Positions 1 to 5,348 are shown, counted from the first letter of the stretch. The stretch: 5,961 nucleotides of DNA from Bacillota bacterium (GCA_023393095.1 JAEWMT010000083.1:1-5961), one strand, 5' to 3'. Notes: generated by a model not told the origin, from the letters alone. Numbers and translations are program-made.

Positions 1-197
1 TAACCGGGACAGTAGCGGTATTTATCCTCCAGCATGCACTTCAGGGGTGGTGCCCGGCGATACCGTTTGTTCGTAAATGGGGTATCCGCACGATGGAAGA
101 AATATATGCAGAAAAGACAGCATTAAAAATCATGCGAGGAGATTTTACAGGAGAGTGCCCCAATGCGGAGGATGCCCTGGCTAAGGCAGAAAAATAG
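1..197 (+). CDS. 3' end of small membrane-associated protein, DUF2892/YgaP-like (partial)
   Basis: An open frame enters from the left edge (first full codon at position 3) and ends at TAG 195-197, giving the last 64 residues. The visible part starts with a hydrophobic stretch (TGTVAVFILQHAL), then QGWCPAIPFVRKWGIRT and a charged tail ending in AKAEK. The pattern of a membrane segment, GWCP, and a short arginine-containing 'R-x-x-G-h-R-T' stretch followed by an acidic/lysine helix resembles the C-terminal part of small DUF2892/YgaP-TM-like membrane proteins. This is pattern recall, not a search result. The function is unknown. The next gene starts 34 nt downstream on the same strand with no visible promoter or terminator between, so the two may be co-transcribed. 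That this is a real coding end is fairly sure; the family assignment is tentative. Confidence 0.5.
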   Translation, partial: TGTVAVFILQHALQGWCPAIPFVRKWGIRTMEEIYAEKTALKIMRGDFTGECPNAEDALAKAEK

Positions 198-231
198 TTA
201 AATCATAATATTTGAGAAAAGGACTCACTTT

Positions 232-1179
232 ATGTATCAGATTAGAAAGCGATGGAATCCGGATATATTTCAGGGTAAAAATAAGAAGAAAAATTACTTT
301 GAGGGATGGTACTATAGAATCACAGACAAGCAAGGGGAGCATTCCCTTGCTGTTATACCCGGAATATCAATAGGAGAATGGGATACACATGCATTTATAC
401 AGGTTCTTGATTCCGAAAATAACGTGAGTTATTTTCATTATGATATCAATGATTTCAGCTTTAATGAGAAAAATTTAGAAATCATGATAGGTGATAATTA
501 TTTCTCTAAAAGTAGGATCAGTCTCAATATCGTTGGAAAGAAGATTAGTTTCCATGGAGATTTATATTTTACTAATATCATGGAATTTCCTAAATCTTTT
601 TTCCGACCCGGAGTGATGGGGCCGTTTTTACTCTTACCATTTATGGAATGCTATCATGATATCATCAGTATACAGCATGGGATTATTGGACGTCTGAAGG
701 TATCTGGTAAATCGATCGATTTTACCGACGGAGTTGGTTATATTGAGAAGAACTGGGGAAAATCAATGCCTAAATCTTGGATCTGGTTCCAGTCAAACCA
801 TTTTGAACCGTCTGATGTATCCCTGTTTCTATGTGTAGCTAAAATTCCATGCCTAGGATCAAGCTTCACCGGGTTTTTGTCCTTATTCCGATATAAAGAT
901 CGTATTTTTACATTCACAACCTATAATGGTTCGTGGATCAGTAGGATGTTCCAAAATGAAAATAAAATCAGACTTACCTTCCGAGATTGCCGCTTCCGTC
1001 TTGATATCAGTATTACCTATACGAAGGGAGGTCAGATTCTTGCTCCTGTTAACGGACAGATGTGCAGAAATATCTTAGAAAGTATGAACGCTGTGGTAAA
1101 AGTTAGATTATCGCTTCGTAACGGTGATGTTCTTTATGAGGGAATTGGTACGAACGGGGCGTTGGAAACGGTAAAATAA
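232..1179 (+). CDS. Tocopherol cyclase family protein
   Basis: This 315-residue protein matches the tocopherol cyclase family (Pfam Tocopherol_cycl). Visible signatures are an N-terminal NPDIFQG followed by YFEGWYYR (about residues 22-29), a central EKNWG (172-176) and the aromatic stretch W183-I-W185-F-Q-S-N-H-F, typical of the family's beta-barrel core. There is no signal peptide or transmembrane segment, so it is probably cytosolic. The plant enzyme VTE1 closes the chromanol ring of tocopherol on a prenylated quinol. Bacterial homologues outside cyanobacteria have no established substrate, and an anaerobic clostridium is not expected to make tocopherol, so the ligand here is unknown (perhaps another lipid or quinol-like molecule; inference). 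The ATG at 232 has AAAAGGA at 217-223, 8 nt upstream. It lies 34 nt after the upstream partial gene and ends just before a strong hairpin terminator. Family membership is confident; activity is not. Confidence 0.85.
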   Translation: MYQIRKRWNPDIFQGKNKKKNYFEGWYYRITDKQGEHSLAVIPGISIGEWDTHAFIQVLDSENNVSYFHYDINDFSFNEKNLEIMIGDNYFSKSRISLNIVGKKISFHGDLYFTNIMEFPKSFFRPGVMGPFLLLPFMECYHDIISIQHGIIGRLKVSGKSIDFTDGVGYIEKNWGKSMPKSWIWFQSNHFEPSDVSLFLCVAKIPCLGSSFTGFLSLFRYKDRIFTFTTYNGSWISRMFQNENKIRLTFRDCRFRLDISITYTKGGQILAPVNGQMCRNILESMNAVVKVRLSLRNGDVLYEGIGTNGALETVK

Positions 1180-1186
1180 ATATTGA

Positions 1187-1232
1187 AGCTGTTACACAGG
1201 TATTGATAAATTTGTGTAACAGCTCTTATTTC
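1187..1232. terminator. Rho-independent terminator, probably bidirectional
   Basis: A perfect 12-bp stem (1187-1198 pairing with 1213-1224, AGCTGTTACACA) encloses a 14-nt loop and is followed on the plus strand by CTTATTTC. It begins 8 nt after the stop of the tocopherol-cyclase-family gene. On the minus strand the stem is followed by a U-rich tract (complement of about 1173-1186), and the hairpin lies about 46 nt after the stop of the ACT-domain gene. One hairpin therefore probably serves both converging units. The T-tracts are imperfect, so efficiency is uncertain. Confidence 0.8.
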
Positions 1233-1269
1233 GTAAATATGATATTAGAAGTTTAAGTTTTGTATTATA

Positions 1270-1635
1270 TTATATAAATCGGCATTCATTTCTTTCTAAC
1301 GCATTTTTTACTGAAAGGAATTTAGTTTCCTTAATCAGAATATAATCAGTATCATAAGTAGCAACAACTAATATTCCTGTTTGCTCCTTTGCAATGATTT
1401 TTGATAAAAAGGCAATCATTCCATATTTTTCAAAAGCTGCATCTTCTGCGATACGAAAACATCTCCAACCACTCTCAGCCTGAAGAACATTTTCTGGTAC
1501 AATATTTGCTTCACAGATGATTGATAATTCATCATCAGTTTTACCAACAAACACATATTCATTATTAAATATACTATTATCAATCTTACTTACCTTGTAT
1601 ATTGCAAATTCTTTATCTATTATATGTAAATCCAT
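1270..1635 (-). CDS. Small ACT-domain protein (ACT_7/CASTOR-like type)
   Basis: A 121-residue protein with the layout of the small stand-alone bacterial ACT proteins (Pfam ACT_7-like). An N-terminal beta-rich half contains VGKTDDELSIIC (about 30-41) and GWRCFRI (56-62). The C-terminal ACT unit contains YGMIAFLSKIIAKEQ and ATYDTDYILIKE (92-103), the latter being highly characteristic. ACT domains bind small ligands, usually amino acids, and often act as dimeric sensors. No catalytic domain is attached, so the role here is unknown. The ATG at 1635 is chosen because GGAGGT (1645-1640) sits 4 nt upstream. An in-frame TTG at 1647 overlaps that site and is not supported. It lies downstream of the Nim-like gene on the same strand, but the inverted-repeat element 1665-1863 occupies nearly all of the gap, so its promoter must be in that element or further upstream. 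Confidence 0.85.
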   Translation of the reverse strand: MDLHIIDKEFAIYKVSKIDNSIFNNEYVFVGKTDDELSIICEANIVPENVLQAESGWRCFRIAEDAAFEKYGMIAFLSKIIAKEQTGILVVATYDTDYILIKETKFLSVKNALERNECRFI

Positions 1636-1652
1636 AATGACCTCCAATTTTT

Positions 1653-1680
1653 AATCTATTTTTCAGGATTAGGGTGTCAA
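1653..1680 (-). promoter_or_regulatory. Possible hybrid promoter from the element's left end, toward the ACT gene
   Basis: On the minus strand a consensus TTGACA (1680-1675) lies in the terminal repeat of the inverted-repeat element. It is followed after 16 nt by TAGATT (1658-1653), a 4/6 match to TATAAT located in the flanking DNA. Predicted initiation would be near 1646, directly at the ribosome binding site (1645-1640), giving an unusually short leader of about 11 nt. The -35 is convincing; the -10 and the geometry are weak. Confidence 0.3.
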
Positions 1681-1863
1681 AAGTCAGATCAGAGATGAAT
1701 ATACGTGCATATATATTCATCTGGACTCGCCTTACCTTCAAGCGAAATTGACTGTATATAGAGTTTTTATGTAAGGGTCGCTTGAGCCGGTCTTCGCCAT
1801 CTGAATATATATACACGTATATTCATAATCTAGTTAATTTCTGATTTTTGACACCTTAATCCT
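1665..1863. mobile_element. MITE-like near-palindromic element, non-coding
   Basis: The two halves are imperfect inverted repeats over almost the whole length. The outer arms 1665-1688 and 1840-1863 match at 22 of 24 positions, and both differences form G-U pairs in plus-strand RNA. The inner arms 1695-1719 and 1802-1826 match at 24 of 25. A central TCAAGCGA (1738-1745) faces TCGCTTGA (1778-1785). Each inner arm is also a hairpin by itself (1693-1703 with 1712-1722; 1802-1809 with 1818-1825). Taking GGTGTCAAAA as the terminal repeat, the core would be about 1672-1855, flanked by AGGATTA and TTAATCCT. Removing it with one TTA copy restores the palindrome AGGATTAATCCT, which is compatible with a 3-bp target duplication. 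No credible protein is encoded, which fits a non-autonomous element mobilised in trans. A structured intergenic RNA or a local palindrome is the alternative. The element family cannot be assigned from sequence alone. Confidence 0.6.
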
Positions 1864-1876
1864 ATTAATTTATTAT
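1848..1876 (+). promoter_or_regulatory. Possible hybrid promoter from the element's right end, antisense to the Nim-like gene
   Basis: On the plus strand TTGACA (1848-1853), inside the right terminal repeat, is separated by 17 nt from TATTAT (1871-1876), a 5/6 match to the sigma-A -10 hexamer. The -10 overlaps the stop codon of the minus-strand Nim-like gene. Transcription would begin near 1883 and run antisense through that gene. The sequence match is good, but activity is unproven and AT-rich DNA gives chance -10 boxes. Confidence 0.4.
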
Positions 1877-2346
1877 GATATCTTTAATCTCTTTCCCCAG
1901 ATATTTTGAACCCTGATCTTGAATATGGTTACAAATTGCATCTCCTTATCTTCAAAATCATAAGCTTCCTTCTTAACATATTGTTTCATAATTTGAGTTA
2001 ATCCATATACTTTTTCCTCCTCCGATAGTATCTCAATGACACCATTACCGCAGATGCTTTCATATTCCATTGTAGTACTGCAGTCGGATTCCTCGGTTAT
2101 CAATCTGTGGGAACAATCCATCTCAAATCCAACGTTAGAATTGGTTCTTGCTAAATCAAGCTTCTTACCTTCCTTTGCACAGTGGAAATATAACTCAAGT
2201 TCGTTTTCCTGAACTGATAAGCCAAAGTTAATCGGAATGATGTAGGGGTAGTCTTTATCAAAAAATGCTATCCTACAGACATCACATTTTGTGATAATTG
2301 TTAGAAGCTCTTTAAAATCAGTTACTTCACGATCTTTTCTTCTCAT
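1873..2346 (-). CDS. Pyridoxamine 5'-phosphate oxidase family protein, NimA-like
   Basis: This 157-residue protein has the compact FMN-binding split-barrel layout of the Pyridox_ox_2 / 5-nitroimidazole-resistance (Nim)-like group. Landmarks are MRRKDREVTDF at the N-terminus, CDVCRIAFFD and YPYIIPINFG (21-42), YFHCAKEGKKLDL (53-65, with His55 in the H-x-A-x-E-G-x-K motif), GFEMDCSH (73-80) and TMEYESICGNG (92-102). Family members bind FMN or a related cofactor as dimers. Some reduce nitroimidazoles, but most have no proven substrate, so drug resistance should not be assumed. The ATG at 2346 is preferred because GAGGTG (2358-2353) lies 6 nt upstream; a GTG start three codons earlier would sit inside that site. 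The next gene on this strand, the ACT-domain protein, follows beyond the inverted-repeat element. An extended -10 promoter is visible upstream. Confidence 0.87.
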   Translation of the reverse strand: MRRKDREVTDFKELLTIITKCDVCRIAFFDKDYPYIIPINFGLSVQENELELYFHCAKEGKKLDLARTNSNVGFEMDCSHRLITEESDCSTTMEYESICGNGVIEILSEEEKVYGLTQIMKQYVKKEAYDFEDKEMQFVTIFKIRVQNIWGKRLKIS

Positions 2347-2424
2347 TTTAAGCACCTCATTTCCAAAAGCATTTTATATCTTTCTAACCTGGTAGAATAT
2401 ATCGGATCAGAATGATTAAAATGT

Positions 2425-2433
2425 ATTATATCA
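2425..2433 (-). promoter_or_regulatory. Extended -10 promoter for the Nim-like gene
   Basis: On the minus strand TGATATAAT (2433-2425) is a full extended -10 (TGn plus the consensus TATAAT). The expected -35 position reads GATGCT, a poor match, which is usual for extended -10 promoters. Initiation near 2418 would give a leader of about 70 nt before the ATG at 2346. Confidence 0.5.
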
Positions 2434-2588
2434 TAAACTAGATAAATAGCATCACTTTTATTGTAAATTAGACCATTAATGCAATATAAATCATAATGTA
2501 TTACAACCAGTGTGTTAGGTAACTTCCTATGTCTCCTAAGAATCAGGCTGAGCTATAATCATTATTTTGTGAACTTTTTATATATAGC

Positions 2589-2616
2589 TTGCAAATACCC
2601 TGAATTCCTTTATAAT
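2589..2616 (+). promoter_or_regulatory. Sigma-A promoter for the secreted protease
   Basis: TTGCAA (2589-2594, 4/6) is followed after 16 nt by a perfect TATAAT (2611-2616). Predicted initiation is near 2623, leaving a leader of about 30 nt that contains the AGGAGG ribosome binding site. Confidence 0.6.
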
Positions 2617-2643
2617 TGATATAAAATAACTTATTCATCAATT

Positions 2644-2649
2644 AGGAGG
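2644..2649 (+). promoter_or_regulatory. Ribosome binding site that points to a TTG start
   Basis: AGGAGG is a perfect Shine-Dalgarno core. The first in-frame ATG (2651) begins only one base after it, too close for normal initiation. The in-frame TTG at 2657 is 7 nt away, the usual spacing. TTG is therefore the better start for the protease, trimming two residues. Confidence 0.65.
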
Positions 2650-2656
2650 AATGATT

Positions 2657-4243
2657 TTGGGCAAGGCCAAAAAAATACTTATTAAATTTTTAATTGTAAT
2701 GATGCTATCTTTCAGTACAGCCGCAATTTCGGGTGTTACTCCATATACGATAGCAGAAGCAGCTGTTAAGTCCCCAGGACTGAAGGTAGTAAAGAAGACA
2801 TTATACGTGGGATATCATACATATGCAATGGAATTTAAGAATTTATCCTCGAATGCCAAGGTTCAATATAAAACAAGTAATGTTAAGATTGCTTCCGTTA
2901 GCTCAAAAGGAGTAGTAAAACCGATTACACCGGGTGTAGCAAAAATAACTGCTAAAGTGAATCAAAATAGTAAGACATATAACTTAGTGCTAACAATATC
3001 GGTTAGTAACCCTAAGATCAGCCTCACAAAATCCGTGACTAAATTAGGAATCGGTAAATCCTTTATGTTTACTGCTAAGGTTGTGGGATTGGATGATAAA
3101 GTAGCATGGAGTGTATCAGATAAAGCCCTTGCGAGTATTAGTTCCAAAGGAAAAATGACTGCTTTGAAAAGCGGTAATGTTACTGTTTATGCCAAGGCAG
3201 GTAAAAAAACTGCAAAAGTTAGTGTGAAATTATCTAGGACACCACTTACTTCAACTGAAATTTATAGTAAATGTATTCCCAGTACAGTTGAAATAGAGGT
3301 TGATACAGATACAGGGGAAGTACTTGGCTCCGGTTTTTTTATTGGTGATGGTAAAATTGTAACAAATTATCATGTAATTGCAGGTGCAACCAAAATTGTT
3401 GTTACAACAAGTGATAAAAAGGAATATGAGATTAAGAAGATAGCAGGATATGATGCCATGTTAGATCTTGCTGTACTAAAGCTGGATATAAAACATGATA
3501 GCTTGGTATTAAATACTAATGTAGTAGGTGGAGAAGATATTTATACCTTAGGAAGTCCTCTGGGTCTAAGTGGAACAATGTCAAAAGGAATGGTATCAAC
3601 ACCTTCAAGAGTTATTGATGATGTAGAATATATCCAGATTGATGCTCCTATATCTCATGGTAACAGCGGAGGTCCGCTGGTTAATAAATATGGTGAGGTA
3701 ATTGGTGTAAATACGCTGTATGCGGATGGTGGCCAAAATCTTAACTTTGCGATTAGTATAAAGGAATTAAAGAAAATTGATATAAGTAAACCAGCAACAA
3801 TTGAAGAATTTCATAAGACTTTTGTTGATCTCAGGACTTTATGGTTCAAGTTAAATGCAATAAAGGAAGATCCTACAGTTAGTCAGGATTTTGATAATTG
3901 TCAGGATGTATCTCCTGGATATTATCTGGATGGAAGTGTAAGTATTGAGGGAACGCTGAAATCAAGTGAAACAGGAGATTGTTATTATATTGAGCCTACA
4001 GAAGATTGTTCTCTGGTAGGTATACTACAATCAGATACATTATCGGATTTAAAGAATACATATTTTGATATTTGGACGTATAACGGAGATTATGTAGGTG
4101 GCTGCAATCCTAACGAAGCAGATTTAAATGAAGTTATGGTATATGAGCTTCAAAAAGGTGTCGGTTATGTCATAATAGTAGATTTACCAGACGGTTATAC
4201 CGGGTCTGATATAAATTATATGTTCGGAGTATATTATGAATAA
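2657..4243 (+). CDS. Secreted Big_2-domain HtrA/DegP-like serine protease with C-terminal PPC-like domain
   Basis: This 528-residue exported protein is numbered from TTG 2657. Residues 1-35 are a Sec signal peptide: lysines, a hydrophobic core (ILIKFLIVMMLSF) and an AEA cleavage site. Residues about 40-195 form two Ig-like Big_2 repeats, each with the hallmark 'A-S-(V/I)-S-S-K-G' turn (ASVSSKGVV, ASISSKGKM). Residues about 200-375 are a trypsin-fold S1C protease with GSGFFIGDGKIVTNYHV (His239), MLDLAVLKL (Asp270) and ISHGNSGGPL (Ser337), so the triad is intact, and TLGSPLG precedes the serine. No PDZ domain follows. Residues about 418-528 look like a pre-peptidase C-terminal (PPC) beta domain (CYYIEP, FDIWTYNGDYVGG, LQKGVGYVIIVDLPDG). 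It probably acts outside the membrane, perhaps wall-associated through the Big_2 repeats, on unfolded or surface proteins (inference). It is monocistronic: own promoter upstream, shared terminator downstream. The protease call is firm; the C-terminal domain is tentative. Confidence 0.9.
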   Translation: MGKAKKILIKFLIVMMLSFSTAAISGVTPYTIAEAAVKSPGLKVVKKTLYVGYHTYAMEFKNLSSNAKVQYKTSNVKIASVSSKGVVKPITPGVAKITAKVNQNSKTYNLVLTISVSNPKISLTKSVTKLGIGKSFMFTAKVVGLDDKVAWSVSDKALASISSKGKMTALKSGNVTVYAKAGKKTAKVSVKLSRTPLTSTEIYSKCIPSTVEIEVDTDTGEVLGSGFFIGDGKIVTNYHVIAGATKIVVTTSDKKEYEIKKIAGYDAMLDLAVLKLDIKHDSLVLNTNVVGGEDIYTLGSPLGLSGTMSKGMVSTPSRVIDDVEYIQIDAPISHGNSGGPLVNKYGEVIGVNTLYADGGQNLNFAISIKELKKIDISKPATIEEFHKTFVDLRTLWFKLNAIKEDPTVSQDFDNCQDVSPGYYLDGSVSIEGTLKSSETGDCYYIEPTEDCSLVGILQSDTLSDLKNTYFDIWTYNGDYVGGCNPNEADLNEVMVYELQKGVGYVIIVDLPDGYTGSDINYMFGVYYE

Positions 4244-4267
4244 TCAATCATGTTAATTAATATAACA

Positions 4268-4283
4268 TATGAATTAATTCATA
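4268..4283. repeat. 16-bp perfect palindrome
   Basis: TATGAATTAATTCATA is a perfect palindrome 24 nt after the protease stop and 28 nt before the shared terminator. A smaller inverted pair (ATGTTA 4250-4255 / TAACAT 4263-4268) lies just upstream. No T-tract follows, so it is not an obvious terminator. In DNA this AT-rich it may be chance. Confidence 0.35.
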
Positions 4284-4311
4284 AAAGGTATCAATCAATT
4301 TGGTTGTATAA

Positions 4312-4347
4312 AGAGTGCCAGTACAGGAATCCCTATACTGGCACTTT
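4312..4347. terminator. Bidirectional Rho-independent terminator between the protease gene and purE
   Basis: The 10-bp stem AGTGCCAGTA (4314-4323) pairs with TACTGGCACT (4336-4345) and extends by a G-U and an A-T pair at its base. The 12-nt loop can add a short AGG/CCT inner stem (4325-4327 with 4332-4334). The plus strand continues TTTAATTTTATA, and the minus strand continues CTCTTTATAC. It lies 68 nt after the protease stop and 13 nt after the purE stop, so it fits termination in both directions. Confidence 0.88.
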
Positions 4348-4360
4348 AATTTTATATAGC

Positions 4361-4855
4361 TTACCAAACCTCGGATTGAAGCTTGGTATCCTTTGCAATT
4401 ACCTCTTCTGTCATATCCTTTTTAAACTGATCAAGTTTCTTACTTACCTCTTCATCAGCAACTCCTAGAATTTGAACTGCTAGAATAGCAGCGTTATCTG
4501 CTCCATCAATTGCAACTGTAGCAACAGGAATGCCTTTAGGCATCTGAACAGTGGAAAGAAGAGCATCCAGTCCATCCAGAGTGGAGGATTTGATTGGTAT
4601 TCCGATAACTGGAAGAGTGGTATGTGCTGCAATTACACCTGCTAGGTGAGCTGCTTTACCGGCTGCACAGATAATGACACCGAAACCATTCGCTTTTGCA
4701 TTTGAAGAAAAATCACAAGCCTGCTTCGGAGTACGATGAGCGCTCATGACATGAACCTCAAACTCAATTCCAAAATTCTTTAATGTATTAATGGCACCCT
4801 TTAAGACGGGAAGATCACTGTCACTTCCCATGATAATAGCAACTTTCTTACTCAT
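4361..4855 (-). CDS. purE: N5-carboxyaminoimidazole ribonucleotide mutase (PurE, class I)
   Basis: PurE converts N5-CAIR to CAIR in de novo purine synthesis in the cytosol, working after PurK. The 164-residue length and motifs fit class I PurE: MGSDSDLP (9-16) at the phosphate site, SAHRTP (38-43) with catalytic His40 (E. coli His45 equivalent), AAGKAAHLAGV (64-74), LPVIGIP (81-87) and the octamer-core stretch STVQMPKGIPVATVAI (101-116). The glycine-rich loop reads AGKAAHLAG where the E. coli protein has AGGAAHLPG, a variation I believe is common in Clostridia. The ATG at 4855 has AAGGAG 7 nt upstream. A consensus promoter lies close upstream, and predicted initiation leaves a leader of only about 27 nt, so a purine riboswitch has no room. 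No other pur gene is in the window. It is divergent from the trp leader and convergent with the protease gene. Confidence 0.97.
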   Translation of the reverse strand: MSKKVAIIMGSDSDLPVLKGAINTLKNFGIEFEVHVMSAHRTPKQACDFSSNAKANGFGVIICAAGKAAHLAGVIAAHTTLPVIGIPIKSSTLDGLDALLSTVQMPKGIPVATVAIDGADNAAILAVQILGVADEEVSKKLDQFKKDMTEEVIAKDTKLQSEVW

Positions 4856-4888
4856 AAAATATCTCCTTTACCAATTAATTTGTGTTTA

Positions 4889-4917
4889 AATATAACTTAT
4901 TTAGCTGTTAATGTCAA
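4889..4917 (-). promoter_or_regulatory. Sigma-A promoter for purE
   Basis: On the minus strand a perfect TTGACA (4917-4912) is separated by 17 nt from TATATT (4894-4889), a 5/6 match to the -10. Initiation is predicted near 4882, 27 nt before the start codon. I see no PurR-type CGAA/TTCG box pair nearby. Confidence 0.8.
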
Positions 4918-5036
4918 TTGTTACGATTAAGGATTGTATAGATATCACATATAAATTACATTGATATAAAATTTGAATTTATTATATTAAGTGGATAATT
5001 CATTTTGAACTTATGGCATAATTTTCAAATTAATGC

Positions 5037-5066
5037 TTGACATAAACCTTTGTCCGTTGTTATAAT
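5037..5066 (+). promoter_or_regulatory. Sigma-A promoter of the trp leader
   Basis: Both hexamers are perfect, TTGACA (5037-5042) and TATAAT (5061-5066), with an 18-nt spacer. Initiation near 5073 places the T-box stem I at the transcript's 5' end, as expected. The promoter lies about 120 nt from the divergent purE promoter. Confidence 0.88.
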
Positions 5067-5072
5067 TCATAT

Positions 5073-5348
5073 TAATAAAAAACCGATGAGCAAGAGAAGT
5101 AAGTTTAGCTATTTGTATACAGAGAGCCGCTGGCGGTGGGAATGCGGTTACAAAGGTAATTCTGAATGGACTTGCGAGGGAAGCCTGAAATCAATTGAGA
5201 GTAGGCGCTTACGGGAACCCTGTCCGTTATCAGTAGGGTGCATATGATGGTATGCAAAATGAGAGGATGTATATTACATCAAACCGGGTGGTACCGCAGA
5301 AGTTATAAGCTTTTGTCCCTGTAAATAACAGGGATAAGGGCTTTTTTT
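5073..5348 (+). promoter_or_regulatory. T-box leader, tryptophan-specific, controlling trpE
   Basis: This RNA leader senses uncharged tRNA-Trp and controls termination before trpE. The stem I base is GCAAG (5090-5094) with CTTGC (5171-5175). The specifier region has AGTA (5098-5101) opposite GAA, and the codon TGG is at 5167-5169, reading Trp. Conserved stem I elements AGAGAGCCGC and GGTGGGAAT follow in the distal part (about 5120-5143). GCCT/AGGC with ACGGG/CCGTTA (about 5184-5230) looks like the stem II and IIA/B pseudoknot region. Two extra hairpins (5239-5256; 5266-5280) precede the T-box core GGGTGGTACCGCAG (5286-5299). In the antiterminator GGG 5286-5288 pairs with CCC 5317-5319, and 5296-5303 with 5309-5316. 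That 3' strand is also used by the terminator, so the two forms are exclusive. The UGGU in the bulge contacts the tRNA acceptor end. Confidence 0.95.
5307..5348 (+). terminator. T-box-regulated Rho-independent terminator
   Basis: A 16-bp stem (5307-5322 with 5328-5343, including three G-U pairs) and a 5-nt loop are followed by seven T residues (5342-5348). Its left strand overlaps the antiterminator's right strand (5309-5319), so tRNA-stabilised antitermination would prevent it forming. Confidence 0.93.

Larger units (their letters stand above)
2347..2656. other. AT-rich divergent intergenic region
   Basis: About 310 nt between the divergent Nim-like gene and the secreted protease. It holds one candidate promoter for each direction and the protease ribosome binding site, all listed separately. 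I see no coding frame with a supported start, no strong terminator and no long repeat. Short inverted matches such as TTAGG/CCTAA (about 2515-2539) are too weak to interpret. Confidence 0.6.

Noticed and set aside
1636..1647. Upstream TTG start for the ACT-domain gene
   Set aside because: It overlaps the GGAGGT ribosome binding site that correctly positions the ATG at 1635.
1613..1816. 67-codon minus-strand open frame across the inverted-repeat element
   Set aside because: It lies mostly inside the near-palindromic element, overlaps the start of the ACT gene, has no ribosome binding site and resembles no protein I know.
1873..2346. Reading the Nim-like gene as a nitroimidazole resistance determinant
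   Set aside because: The sequence supports only the FMN split-barrel family. Most such chromosomal clostridial proteins have no shown resistance role.
2347..2355. Upstream GTG start for the Nim-like gene
   Set aside because: The GTG is part of the GAGGTG ribosome binding site for the ATG at 2346, and family members typically begin MRRKDRE.
2962..3147. 61-codon minus-strand open frame inside the protease gene
   Set aside because: It is fully antisense to the well-supported Big_2 region and has no start signals.
4250..4468. 72-codon plus-strand open frame overlapping the purE 3' end
   Set aside because: It runs through the bidirectional terminator and antisense to conserved PurE codons, with no ribosome binding site.
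4856..4911. Purine riboswitch or PurR operator upstream of purE
   Set aside because: The predicted leader is only about 27 nt, too short for an aptamer, and no CGAA/TTCG box pair is visible.
5050..5247. 65-codon plus-strand open frame in the trp leader
   Set aside because: It begins inside the promoter, upstream of the predicted transcript start, and covers the T-box stems. The conservation seen is that of RNA structure, not protein.
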